Made by a program: the position numbers and the translations under genes. A DNA stretch of 40,228 nt from Rhodocyclaceae bacterium (GTDB lineage: Bacteria > Pseudomonadota > Gammaproteobacteria > Burkholderiales > Rhodocyclaceae). The DNA lies in contig JAUXOM010000051.1 of the NCBI GenBank assembly GCA_030682175.1, positions 1 to 40,228 on the forward strand. Direction: 5' to 3'. Each line of letters starts with the position of its first letter. Positions within the stretch are counted from its first letter, which is position 1. Positions 15,516 to 22,727 of the stretch are shown in pieces. The notes below the pieces were generated by a model, which did not search any database, was not told the origin of the DNA, and saw only the letters and a list, made by a program, of their open reading frames with translations.

Positions 15516-16847
15516 ATGAAGCTCGCCCTGAAAACATTGATTGCATTTGCCGTTGCAGGAGGTGCCCTGAATGTCCATTCAGCCGATCTGCTGCAGGTCT
15601 ATCGGGATGCCGTGGGCTTTGATGCGCAATATGCCGCCGCCCGCGCCCAGCTCGATGCCGGCCGGGAAAAGCTGCCGCAGGGCCGCGCCGGTCTCTTGCC
15701 GGTCATCGGCTTGTCCGCGAACACGACGTGGAACGATATTGAATCCACTTCGCGCACCAGCCCGTCGGTGACACGCAGCGGAGCCTACAACAGCAACGGC
15801 TGGGGCGTGTCGCTCGCGCAGCCCCTGTTCCGCTGGCAGAACTGGGTGGGCTACCAGCAAGCCGGCCTGGCCGTGGCCTCCGCCGAAACGCAATACGCCC
15901 AGGCCAGCCAGGATCTCATCCTGCGCGTAGCCCAGGCCTACTTCGACGTGCTGCTGGCGCAGGAAACGCTGGCGACCGCGCACGCGCAAAAAGTAGCCAT
16001 CGACCAGCAGCTCGAGTCGGCCAAGCGCAACTTCGAGGTCGGTACGGCCACCATCACCGACACCCACGAGGCGCAGGCGCGCTTCGACCTGACCGTCGCG
16101 CAGGAAATTGCCGCCGAGAACGATTTGACCGTCAAGCGTCAGACCCTGCTGACCTTGACCGGCAAGGAAGCCGCGACCCTGAAAGCGCTGCGGCCCAATG
16201 TGCAGATCGCCCGGCCGCAGCCCGACGATATCGCGCAGTGGGTGGCCTCCGCCGAAACCGGCAACCTGGGCGTGCAACTGGCCCAGACCAACGTCGCGAT
16301 TGCCAGCCGCGAAATCGAAAAGCAGCGCGCCGGCCATTATCCGACGCTCGATCTGGTCGCCACCCACGGCCGGAGCGCGGCCGGCGGCAGTGTCATCCCG
16401 GGCGGCACGGGCAGCGACGGCAAGAGCAGCACCATCGGGCTGCAGCTCGCCGTGCCTCTCTTTGCGGGCGGCGCGGTCTCGTCGCGTGACCGCGAGGCGG
16501 TTGCCCTCAATGAAAAGGCGCGCGCCGATCTGGACAATGCGCGCCGCTCCGCCACCCTGGGCGCCCGCCAGGCCTATCTCGGCGTCACCTCCGGTCTTGC
16601 CCAGGTGCGGGCGCTCGAAGCGGGTGTGGCCTCGTCGCAGCTCGCCGTCGAATCCAACCAGCTGGGTTATGAGGTCGGCGTACGCATCAACATCGATGTG
16701 CTGAACGCGCAGAGCCAGTTGTTCGACACGCGTCAGAAGCTGGCGAAGGCGCGCCTCGACACCCTCATCGCCCAGCTCAGGCTCAAGGCCGCCACTGGCA
16801 GCCTTTCCGCGGACGATCTGGCGGCGCTCAACGCGCTGCTGGATTAA
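15516..16847 (+). CDS. tolC: TolC-family type I outer-membrane efflux channel
   Basis: 443 aa. A signal peptide (MKLALKTLIAFAVAGGALNVHS) precedes ADLLQVYRDAVGFDAQYAAA, a typical TolC start. Two repeated halves each carry long helices (about 130-230 and 330-430) and strand segments (WGVSLAQPLFRWQNW, IGLQLAVPLFAGG), which is the TolC beta-barrel/helical-tunnel layout. LSADDLAALNALL closes the protein. It should form the exit duct in the outer membrane for the RND pumps at 6991 and 11208, which have no channel gene of their own. CCGGAGA upstream fixes the start. Confidence 0.92.
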   Translation: MKLALKTLIAFAVAGGALNVHSADLLQVYRDAVGFDAQYAAARAQLDAGREKLPQGRAGLLPVIGLSANTTWNDIESTSRTSPSVTRSGAYNSNGWGVSLAQPLFRWQNWVGYQQAGLAVASAETQYAQASQDLILRVAQAYFDVLLAQETLATAHAQKVAIDQQLESAKRNFEVGTATITDTHEAQARFDLTVAQEIAAENDLTVKRQTLLTLTGKEAATLKALRPNVQIARPQPDDIAQWVASAETGNLGVQLAQTNVAIASREIEKQRAGHYPTLDLVATHGRSAAGGSVIPGGTGSDGKSSTIGLQLAVPLFAGGAVSSRDREAVALNEKARADLDNARRSATLGARQAYLGVTSGLAQVRALEAGVASSQLAVESNQLGYEVGVRINIDVLNAQSQLFDTRQKLAKARLDTLIAQLRLKAATGSLSADDLAALNALLD

Positions 16848-16864
16848 CCTAAAACCCCGGTTCG

Positions 16865-16994
16865 CACCACAGAGAGCACAGAGGACACGGAGAAACGGCG
16901 CAAGCACACAAAATTCAGGCGTACCCAACGGGCGACATGCTCTTGTTTCGTAACGCCTGGTTTTTTCTCCGTGATCACCGTGTCCTCCGTGGTG
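16865..16994. repeat. Inverted-repeat element with CACCACAGAG-type arms
   Basis: Arms at 16865-16895 and 16964-16994 (31 bases each) agree at about 24 positions as an inverted repeat, with 68 bases between them. The arms contain CACGGAGAAA and CACCAC. Repeats of this type (ACCACAGAGGACACAGAG) are widespread in proteobacterial genomes. It lies 17 bases after the tolC stop. Confidence 0.6.
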
Positions 16995-17040
16995 AACTGC
17001 TTTTTTCCAGAACTTTCCCGGTCGGCACCATGATCTGTTT

Positions 17041-17130
17041 CATGGTGCGCCGGGTGGCGCCCCGATGCCGGGCCGCGAAGGCGCGACCGGCCTCGGCAAA
17101 GCCCTCCACCAACACCCAGTCGATTTCGGC
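17041..17130 (-). pseudogene. Chimeric remnant: waaC N-terminal fragment fused to waaA C-terminal end
   Basis: On the minus strand the reading frame gives AEIDWVLVEGFAE directly followed by AGRAFAARHRGATRRTM. The first part matches WaaC (AEIDWVVEEGFAE in the intact gene at 24102); the DNA 17092-17130 agrees with 24873-24911 at 35 of 39 positions. The second part is the C-terminal end of WaaA: 17041-17091 is identical to 22771-22821 over 51 bases. There is no start codon or full domain, so this is debris. It lies in the same orientation as the intact genes, 5.7 kb away. Confidence 0.8.
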
Positions 17131-17273
17131 AGGCGGGGCAGAAGTCCGCACGATTTCGCGGCGATAGCCGGGCGAACGGCCGTCCCAATGACCCGCGGCG
17201 GCGTCGCCGGCAGGGTTGTAGTACTATCAACCCGTTACCCTGCTCGCGGACGGAATCGAGTGCATCGCTCGAA

Positions 17274-17384
17274 CTAAAAAGCACGCCACAAGGCTTCGAA
17301 AAACAGGACGAAGAATATGGCCAATATGCCTCCGGGTAAAAGTTTATCCAGCCCGGGATGTTTGATCCCGAAGAGCGGCTGCAT
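17274..17384 (-). CDS. Very small ORF with one predicted membrane helix (doubtful)
   Basis: 36 aa: it starts MQPLFGIKHPGLDK and continues with PGGILAIFFVLFFEALW, a clear hydrophobic helix, before the stop. No ribosome site is visible and the frame extends only nine codons further upstream before a stop. It could be a small membrane protein, the remnant of a longer gene, or chance. The hydrophobic stretch is the only argument for it. Confidence 0.2.
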   Translation of the reverse strand: MQPLFGIKHPGLDKLLPGGILAIFFVLFFEALWRAF

Positions 17385-17419
17385 GCCACTATCGTCGTTG
17401 ATATCGGCCGATTATTGAT

Positions 17420-17851
17420 ATGTTGCCTATGGAAACCAGAGACCCGCCGCGGCGCCAGTTAATCGAAAGACTCATGGCACAGCACCCTGAAAAAGTTGCG
17501 GATGCCGCGATTGACTTATGGGAGCCAATGGCGGCCAAAATCATTTCGATCGTGGGTGAGGACGGATTCAATTCACTGTATGCGAGAAGTGTATTCCTTG
17601 CCCAGCCGACATTTCCCTGGCTTGCGGCCAGCGCACTGTCGCAACAGACTGATCAGCGGTTCGCGGAATTGAAAAAGCGCCTTGAGGGACAAACACCGTC
17701 GCAAGCCCGCGAAGCAAACAGCCTGTTACTGGTCACGTTCACCGGCATCCTGGCCGAGTTAATTGGCGAACCGATAACCGCCCGCATTTTAGGTTCTGCC
17801 TGGGGCGATGACGCTTCGACCAGTACCAGCAAGGAGTTCAAGCATGAGTAA
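17420..17851 (+). CDS. Hypothetical helical protein, first gene of the KaiC module
   Basis: 143 aa, no family recognised with confidence. It is soluble and mostly helical: RRQLIERLMAQHPEKVADAA, then LWEPMAAKIISIVGEDGFNSLYARS and a helical C-terminal half with LLLVTFTGILAELIGEPIT. Length and sequence do not fit KaiB (a thioredoxin-like fold of about 100 aa), so I do not call it a clock protein. Its end overlaps the kaiC-type gene by 8 bases, so the two are translationally coupled and probably functionally linked; a partner or regulator of the ATPase is an inference. The ATG at 17420 has no clear ribosome site; 17429 and 17474 are alternatives. Confidence 0.65.
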   Translation: MLPMETRDPPRRQLIERLMAQHPEKVADAAIDLWEPMAAKIISIVGEDGFNSLYARSVFLAQPTFPWLAASALSQQTDQRFAELKKRLEGQTPSQAREANSLLLVTFTGILAELIGEPITARILGSAWGDDASTSTSKEFKHE

Positions 17852-19301
17852 CAAGGTAACCATACGTTGTCTGCCATCCGGCGTACCGGGCCTGGACAAC
17901 CTGTTGGGCGGAGGCCTGCCGGAATTTTCGTTCAACTTGATTGCGGGCACGCCGGGAAGCGGAAAAACAACGCTCGCTCACCAGATCATGTTCTCGCTGG
18001 CCAACCCGCAATACCGGGCACTGTTCTTTACGGTACTCGGGGAACCCGCTTTGAAGATGCTCCGCTACCAACAGCAATTTACGTTTTTTGATCACGACAA
18101 AATCAATGAATCGATCCGTTTCGTCAACCTGTCTGCAGAGCTCCTGGGGGGGGATTTTGACCGCGTCCTGGCACGCATCGCCGATGAAGTGAAAGCCTAT
18201 GCACCCAGCCTGGTGTTCGTGGATTCGTTTCGATCAGTCGTACAGTCAGCCAAGCGCGAGGATCTGGGCGTGTCCGATCTGCAGCGGTTTGTACAGCAGC
18301 TGGGCATGCAAATGACGAGCTGGCAGGCCACCACGTTCCTGATCGGTGAATATCTGGCCCCAGAGGCCGAGTCAAGTCCGGTCTTTACCGTGGCGGATGG
18401 CATCCTGTGGCTTTCGCAAAATTTGCACCGCAACTCCATGGTGCGCAAGATGCAAGTGGTCAAAATGCGTGGTCAGGCCCAGGCCTCGGGTTTGCACACC
18501 TTCCGGATAAGCGATGCCGGACTCCAGGTTTTTCCGCGGGCGATTGTCCAACCGGGCGGGGTCACCGGGTCCGAGACGTCCACGGGAGATGCCCGTGTGC
18601 CCATGGGGATACCCGGCCTCGATGAAATGCTGGGGGGCGGCTTGCCGGCCGGCTATTCGCTGCTTCTGGTCGGGCCGTCCGGTTCCGGAAAAACCATCAT
18701 GGCGACGGAATTTCTCGCCGAAGGGGTGCGCCGGGGCGAACCCGGCGTGATCGCGGCATTTGAGAAAAGCCCCAGCCAGCTGCTGAACAATAGACTGTCT
18801 GCGCTGGTCAAGGCCGGGCAAGTGGGGGTGATCAACACGCGTTCCCTGGATTTGTCGATCGATGAAACCCTGCATGACTTGATCAAAATGATCGGCCATA
18901 TGCAGGCCAAGCGTGTCGTCATCGACTCCCTGTCGGGATTCGAGCTGGCGCTGGCGCCCGAGTTCAGCGAGGATTTTCGCGGATCGCTGTACCGGATGAT
19001 TGCCGAGCTGACGGCCATGGGCGTGACGATATTGATGACCTCGGAACTGGAAGACCGCTACACCGATTTGCGCTTCAGCCCATTTGGAAGCGCTTTTCTC
19101 GCTGACGCCATTATCGTGCAGCGCTATGTCGAAATCGCTGGCCAATTCAAACGCGCCTTCTCGGTCGTTAAAGTCCGCGGCAGTGAGCACAGCAAGGACA
19201 TTCGCTTGTTTGACATTACAAACAAGGGCATCGTTATTGGCGAGATCATGTCCGAGTACGCTGGCATCCTGTCGGGCCGGCCGACGCTCAGCCCCGGCTA
19301 G
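17844..19301 (+). CDS. KaiC-like tandem RecA-fold ATPase
   Basis: 485 aa with two KaiC domains. Domain 1 has GVPGLDNLLGGGLPEFS, Walker A GTPGSGKTT (35-43) and a Walker-B-type LVFVDS (123-128). Domain 2 has GIPGLDEMLGGGLPAGYS, Walker A GPSGSGKT (277-284) and VVIDSLSG (358-365). The segment YVEIAGQFKRAFSVVKVRGSEHSKDIR matches the KaiC C-terminal subunit interface. Against cyanobacterial KaiC, the phosphorylated Ser431/Thr432 pair aligns to Ala and Phe here (GSAFLADAIIVQ), so autophosphorylation is unlikely. It is a cytoplasmic, probably hexameric signalling ATPase. AAGGAG precedes ATG 17844. A run of eight G at 18146-18153 lies in the coding sequence. There is no kaiA or kaiB nearby, so a clock role is not supported. 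Confidence 0.9.
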   Translation: MSNKVTIRCLPSGVPGLDNLLGGGLPEFSFNLIAGTPGSGKTTLAHQIMFSLANPQYRALFFTVLGEPALKMLRYQQQFTFFDHDKINESIRFVNLSAELLGGDFDRVLARIADEVKAYAPSLVFVDSFRSVVQSAKREDLGVSDLQRFVQQLGMQMTSWQATTFLIGEYLAPEAESSPVFTVADGILWLSQNLHRNSMVRKMQVVKMRGQAQASGLHTFRISDAGLQVFPRAIVQPGGVTGSETSTGDARVPMGIPGLDEMLGGGLPAGYSLLLVGPSGSGKTIMATEFLAEGVRRGEPGVIAAFEKSPSQLLNNRLSALVKAGQVGVINTRSLDLSIDETLHDLIKMIGHMQAKRVVIDSLSGFELALAPEFSEDFRGSLYRMIAELTAMGVTILMTSELEDRYTDLRFSPFGSAFLADAIIVQRYVEIAGQFKRAFSVVKVRGSEHSKDIRLFDITNKGIVIGEIMSEYAGILSGRPTLSPG

Positions 19302-19327
19302 AACGACCCGATGATGGAGCGTGGCAA

Positions 19328-20812
19328 ATGAACAGAAGGGGCAGCGACGGCGCTGCTGATCGCGACGATCCGGGTTCGCCTGCGGCCGTGGACGATAAGG
19401 CGGCCGTTCGAAGCCGCGAAACCTTGGCCACGGCGCGCGAAGATGCCGTGGATTTGCGTGAAAATGCTGTCGACGTGCGCGAAGGGTCAGCCACCTCGCG
19501 CGAGCGGATAATTCGCGCGGCAGAGACGACACAGGCAGCGTCAGACGAACACATGTCGATGTTGCAGCAAGCGAACGCACGCCTGATCATTTCGACCATC
19601 GAAGCACAAAAACTGGCCGAACAAGTCGAAATAGCCAAAGCTCAGATGGAGGGCGCCAAGGCCTTGGCGGAAAAAGCCAACCTCGCCAAATCGGATTTCC
19701 TTTCCAGCATGAGCCATGAACTGCGCACTCCGCTCAATGCCATCCTCGGCTTCGCCCAGTTGCTGGAAGCCGGTTCACCACCGCCCACGGCTACCCAGGC
19801 TGAACGGCTGCAGCAGATCATCAAGGCCGGCTGGTATCTGCTGGACCTGATCAACGAAATCCTCGATCTCGCGGTGATCGAGTCCGGCAAACTTTCGCTG
19901 TCGCTGGAGCCCTTGTCGCTGTCTGAAGTGCTGCTCGAATGCCAGGACATGATCGGACCGCAGGCGCAACAACGCGGCATCAACATCAGCTTCGCCAAAG
20001 TCGACCCCACCTGGTTTGCTTATGTCGACCCCACCCGGATCAAGCAGGTTCTGATCAACCTGCTTTCCAATGCGATCAAATACAACCGCGAACAGGGAAC
20101 GGTCGAGGTGGCATGCACCGCGCTCAGCCCGGAGCGCATCCGCATCCGCATCAAGGACAGCGGTGCGGGCTTGCCTCAGGAAAAGCTGGCGCAGCTGTTT
20201 CAGTCGTTCAACCGTCTGGGGCAGGAGACCGGCACTGAGGAAGGAACCGGCATCGGCCTGGTGGTCACCAAGCAACTGGTCGAACTGATGGGCGGTGCTA
20301 TCGGTGTGGAAAGCACCGTCGGCGTGGGCAGCGAATTCTGGGTCGACCTGGTCCGTGCTGAGTTGCCACAACTATCCCCCGAACATGCCATGGCCGCAGA
20401 ACTTGTGCCACACGCGCAGGGAAATGTGCCGCTGCGCACCCTGCTCTATGTGGAAGACAATCCGGCCAGCCTGATGCTGGTCGAGCAGATCATCGAGGGT
20501 GTCCCGCATGTCCGCATGCTGAGCGCGCGCGATGGCAATAGCGGCATCGCGCTGGCGCGCGCCCATCTGCCGGAAGTGATCCTGATGGACGTCAACCTGC
20601 CCGGTCTCAGCGGTATCGAGGCACTGAAAATCCTGCGTGAAGATCCGGCCACGGCGCACATCCCCGTGCTGGCCATCAGCGCCAATGCCATGCCACGCGA
20701 TATCCAGAAAGGCCTGGAGGCAGGATTCTTCCGCTATCTCACCAAGCCGATCAAGATCAGCGAATTCATGCGGGCTCTGGATAGTGCGCTGGAACTTGCG
20801 GTAACAGGATAA
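19328..20812 (+). CDS. Cytoplasmic hybrid histidine kinase with receiver domain
   Basis: 494 aa. Residues 21-120 form a charged coiled coil with repeated RE pairs (ETLATAREDAVDLRENAVDVRE) and then a QKLAEQV linker. The kinase core follows: H-box MSHELRTPLN with phospho-acceptor H130, N-box VLINLLSNAIKYN, and G-boxes KDSGAGLP and GTGIGLVVTKQL. A receiver domain spans about 371-490, with phospho-acceptor D421 in ILMDVNLPG and K473 in LTKPIKI. There are no membrane helices and no PAS or other known sensor, so the signal must come from a cytoplasmic partner, plausibly the KaiC protein encoded 26 bases upstream. GGAG eight bases before ATG supports the start. An in-frame GTG at 19388 matches where the paralogous protein at 21111 begins. 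Confidence 0.93.
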   Translation: MNRRGSDGAADRDDPGSPAAVDDKAAVRSRETLATAREDAVDLRENAVDVREGSATSRERIIRAAETTQAASDEHMSMLQQANARLIISTIEAQKLAEQVEIAKAQMEGAKALAEKANLAKSDFLSSMSHELRTPLNAILGFAQLLEAGSPPPTATQAERLQQIIKAGWYLLDLINEILDLAVIESGKLSLSLEPLSLSEVLLECQDMIGPQAQQRGINISFAKVDPTWFAYVDPTRIKQVLINLLSNAIKYNREQGTVEVACTALSPERIRIRIKDSGAGLPQEKLAQLFQSFNRLGQETGTEEGTGIGLVVTKQLVELMGGAIGVESTVGVGSEFWVDLVRAELPQLSPEHAMAAELVPHAQGNVPLRTLLYVEDNPASLMLVEQIIEGVPHVRMLSARDGNSGIALARAHLPEVILMDVNLPGLSGIEALKILREDPATAHIPVLAISANAMPRDIQKGLEAGFFRYLTKPIKISEFMRALDSALELAVTG

Positions 20813-21110
20813 GGCAGCGCCAGTATTCTGGCGGCCAGCTATTCCGGCCCCGATTGTCAGAGGCCGCGTCCGATCAAATGCCCTGAAGACCGACCCGTTG
20901 TTCGTGAACCTAATGTCCGGCAATATGGTCTATGAACGTAGTGATCACGGCTGTGAACGGCTCCAGGCTTTGTGCGACATCGTACCGACTGTTGTGGATA
21001 GCAGGCCTAGCCTTGCTGTGCTCCCGCCAGAACCGGGTGGTAATGGAGGATGGTAGTGGTCAGAAATAACCAATACGACACTGCGGATCCCGCACGGGGA
21101 AAGCACTGTC
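20813..21110. other. Non-coding gap before the GGDEF-EAL gene
   Basis: 298 bases with no convincing gene on either strand. I see no terminator-type hairpin with a T tract and no promoter good enough to call; a GTGATCAC palindrome lies at about 20940-20947. The gap suggests the GGDEF-EAL gene may have its own promoter. Confidence 0.5.
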
Positions 21111-22682
21111 ATGGACGATAAAGCGGCCGGTCCAGGCCGTGAGAAATTGGCTGCGGCCCGGGAAGAGGCCGTGGGTTTGCGCGAAAAGGCTGCCGACGTG
21201 CGCGAAGAGACCGTCGACACGCGCGAGCGGGGAATCCGCGCGGCAGAGATGACTCAGGGAACGTCCGACGATCAGATCAGCATGTTGCGGCAAGCGAACG
21301 CCCAGCTGGTTATCGCCACCATCGAAGCACACAAGCTGGCCGAGCAGGTGCAAACGGCGAAGATCGAACTGGACCACCTGGCGCATCACGATGTACTCAC
21401 CGGCTTGCCCAACCGAATCCTGATGAACGACCGCTTGGCCCAGGCGCTTGCGCTGGCGCGGCGCTCCGGCAAGCAGCTCGCCGTGCTGTTCATGGACCTG
21501 GATCGCTTCAAGCACATCAACGACTCGCTGGGGCATACCGTGGGTGACCAATTGCTGCAGTCGGTGAGTCAGCGCCTGCTGGGCTGCGTGCGCCAGTCGG
21601 ACACAATCAGCCGTCAGGGCGGGGATGAGTTCGTGACGCTGCTTCCCGATATTGATCATCCGGAAGACGCAGCCCTGTCTGCACAAAAGATGCTCATGAC
21701 GATCGCGCTACCTCACCTCATCGACCAGCACGATCTGCATATCGGTGCGAGCATCGGCATCAGCATCTACCCGGAAGACGGCCTGGATGCGGAAACCCTG
21801 ATCAAGCATGCGGACACCGCGATGTTTCACGCCAAGGATAACGGCCGCAACTCCTACGCATTCTTCGAACAGGAAATGACTGCCCGCGCCATTGCGCGAC
21901 AAACCATCGAGGCCAGCCTGCGCCTCGCACTGGAACGACAGGAATTCGTGTTGCACTATCAGCCGAAAATAAATCTTCTCAGCGGCATGATCGTCGGCAT
22001 CGAGGCGCTCGTCCGCTGGCAGCATCCGCAACGCGGGCTGCTGGAACCCGCAGAGTTCGTGCCCATCGCCGAAGACTGCGGGCTGATCCTGCCGATCGGC
22101 CGCTGGGTGCTGCGCGAAGCCTGTCTCCAGGCCCGCGCCTGGCAGGATGCGGGTTTGCCGCTGATCACCATTGCCGTCAACACCTCCGCGCTTGAGTTTC
22201 GCGCCGGGGACTTTCTCGAATACTTGCGCGCGACCCTCGATGAATCGCGTCTGGAACCGCGCTATCTGGAACTTGAATTGACCGAAAGCATCCTCATGCG
22301 GGATGCCGCGTCTGCCGATTCCGTTCTGCACGCACTCGCAGACCTGGGCGTCAAGCTTGCAGTCGATGACTTCGGCACCGGCTATTCCAGTCTGAGTTAT
22401 CTGCGGCAGTTTCCGATCAATACCCTGAAGATCGACCAGTCATTCGTGAATCAGATAACCCGCAACCCGGACGATGCCGCCATCGTCAGTGCCGTGATCG
22501 GCATGGGTAAAAGCCTCAGGCAACTCGTTATTGCGGAGGGCGTCGAAACAGCAGAGCAGGTGGCTTTTCTGCTGGCCCAGCATTGCGACGAGGGCCAAGG
22601 CTACTTTTTCGGCCGTCCGGTGGGGGCCGCGGCGCTCGCTATCTTGCTGCAGGCAGGCGTAGCGCCTGCCCTTCCCGATTGA
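21111..22682 (+). CDS. GGDEF-EAL cyclic-di-GMP signalling protein with coiled-coil N terminus
   Basis: 523 aa. Residues 1-88 repeat the N-terminal coiled coil of the histidine kinase at 19328. A GGDEF domain follows (HHDVLTGLPNR start; FMDLDRFKHINDSLGH; active site GGDEF at 170-174 with an inhibitory I-site RQSD at 161-164). The EAL domain begins near residue 265, with EALVRW (298-303), NTSA, LELTESIL, the DDFGTGYSS loop with D419/D420, and EGVETAEQ. Both the cyclase and phosphodiesterase signatures are intact, so it can in principle make and break c-di-GMP. No membrane or PAS domain is present. GGGGAAAG lies seven bases before ATG. It ends ten bases before a strong terminator. Confidence 0.94.
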   Translation: MDDKAAGPGREKLAAAREEAVGLREKAADVREETVDTRERGIRAAEMTQGTSDDQISMLRQANAQLVIATIEAHKLAEQVQTAKIELDHLAHHDVLTGLPNRILMNDRLAQALALARRSGKQLAVLFMDLDRFKHINDSLGHTVGDQLLQSVSQRLLGCVRQSDTISRQGGDEFVTLLPDIDHPEDAALSAQKMLMTIALPHLIDQHDLHIGASIGISIYPEDGLDAETLIKHADTAMFHAKDNGRNSYAFFEQEMTARAIARQTIEASLRLALERQEFVLHYQPKINLLSGMIVGIEALVRWQHPQRGLLEPAEFVPIAEDCGLILPIGRWVLREACLQARAWQDAGLPLITIAVNTSALEFRAGDFLEYLRATLDESRLEPRYLELELTESILMRDAASADSVLHALADLGVKLAVDDFGTGYSSLSYLRQFPINTLKIDQSFVNQITRNPDDAAIVSAVIGMGKSLRQLVIAEGVETAEQVAFLLAQHCDEGQGYFFGRPVGAAALAILLQAGVAPALPD

Positions 22683-22691
22683 GGGCCTTAC

Positions 22692-22727
22692 TTTCATGAT
22701 CGGGGGCGAGCGCCCCCGATCATGAAA
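22692..22727. terminator. Strong bidirectional hairpin terminator
   Basis: A perfect 17-bp inverted repeat (22692-22708 and 22711-22727) with a 2-base loop and a GC-rich stem flanked by T and A runs on its two strands. It serves the GGDEF-EAL gene on one side and waaA on the other, and it contains the waaA stop codon. Confidence 0.85.

Larger units (their letters stand above)
16848..17419. other. Repeat-rich gap between tolC and the signalling module
   Basis: This 572-base stretch has no confident gene. It holds an inverted repeat (16865-16994), a chimeric remnant of waaA and waaC on the minus strand (17041-17130), a very short membrane-peptide ORF (17274-17384) and the 10-bp palindrome ATCGGCCGAT at 17403-17412 just before the next gene. 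It looks like a scar region rather than a functional unit. Confidence 0.7.

Noticed and set aside
16844..17389. 181-aa minus-strand frame over the gap after tolC
   Set aside because: It crosses an inverted repeat and the waa remnant in the wrong frame for both; no ribosome site and no family.
17403..17412. ATCGGCCGAT palindrome as operator of the KaiC module
   Set aside because: Only 10 bp, a single copy, and no clear promoter elements around it.
17420..17851. KaiB identity for the gene before kaiC
   Set aside because: Length and helical composition do not fit the thioredoxin-like KaiB fold, and no KaiB motif is visible.
20940..20947. GTGATCAC as a regulator-binding site before the GGDEF-EAL gene
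   Set aside because: An 8-bp palindrome is too short to support a call, and no promoter could be placed next to it.
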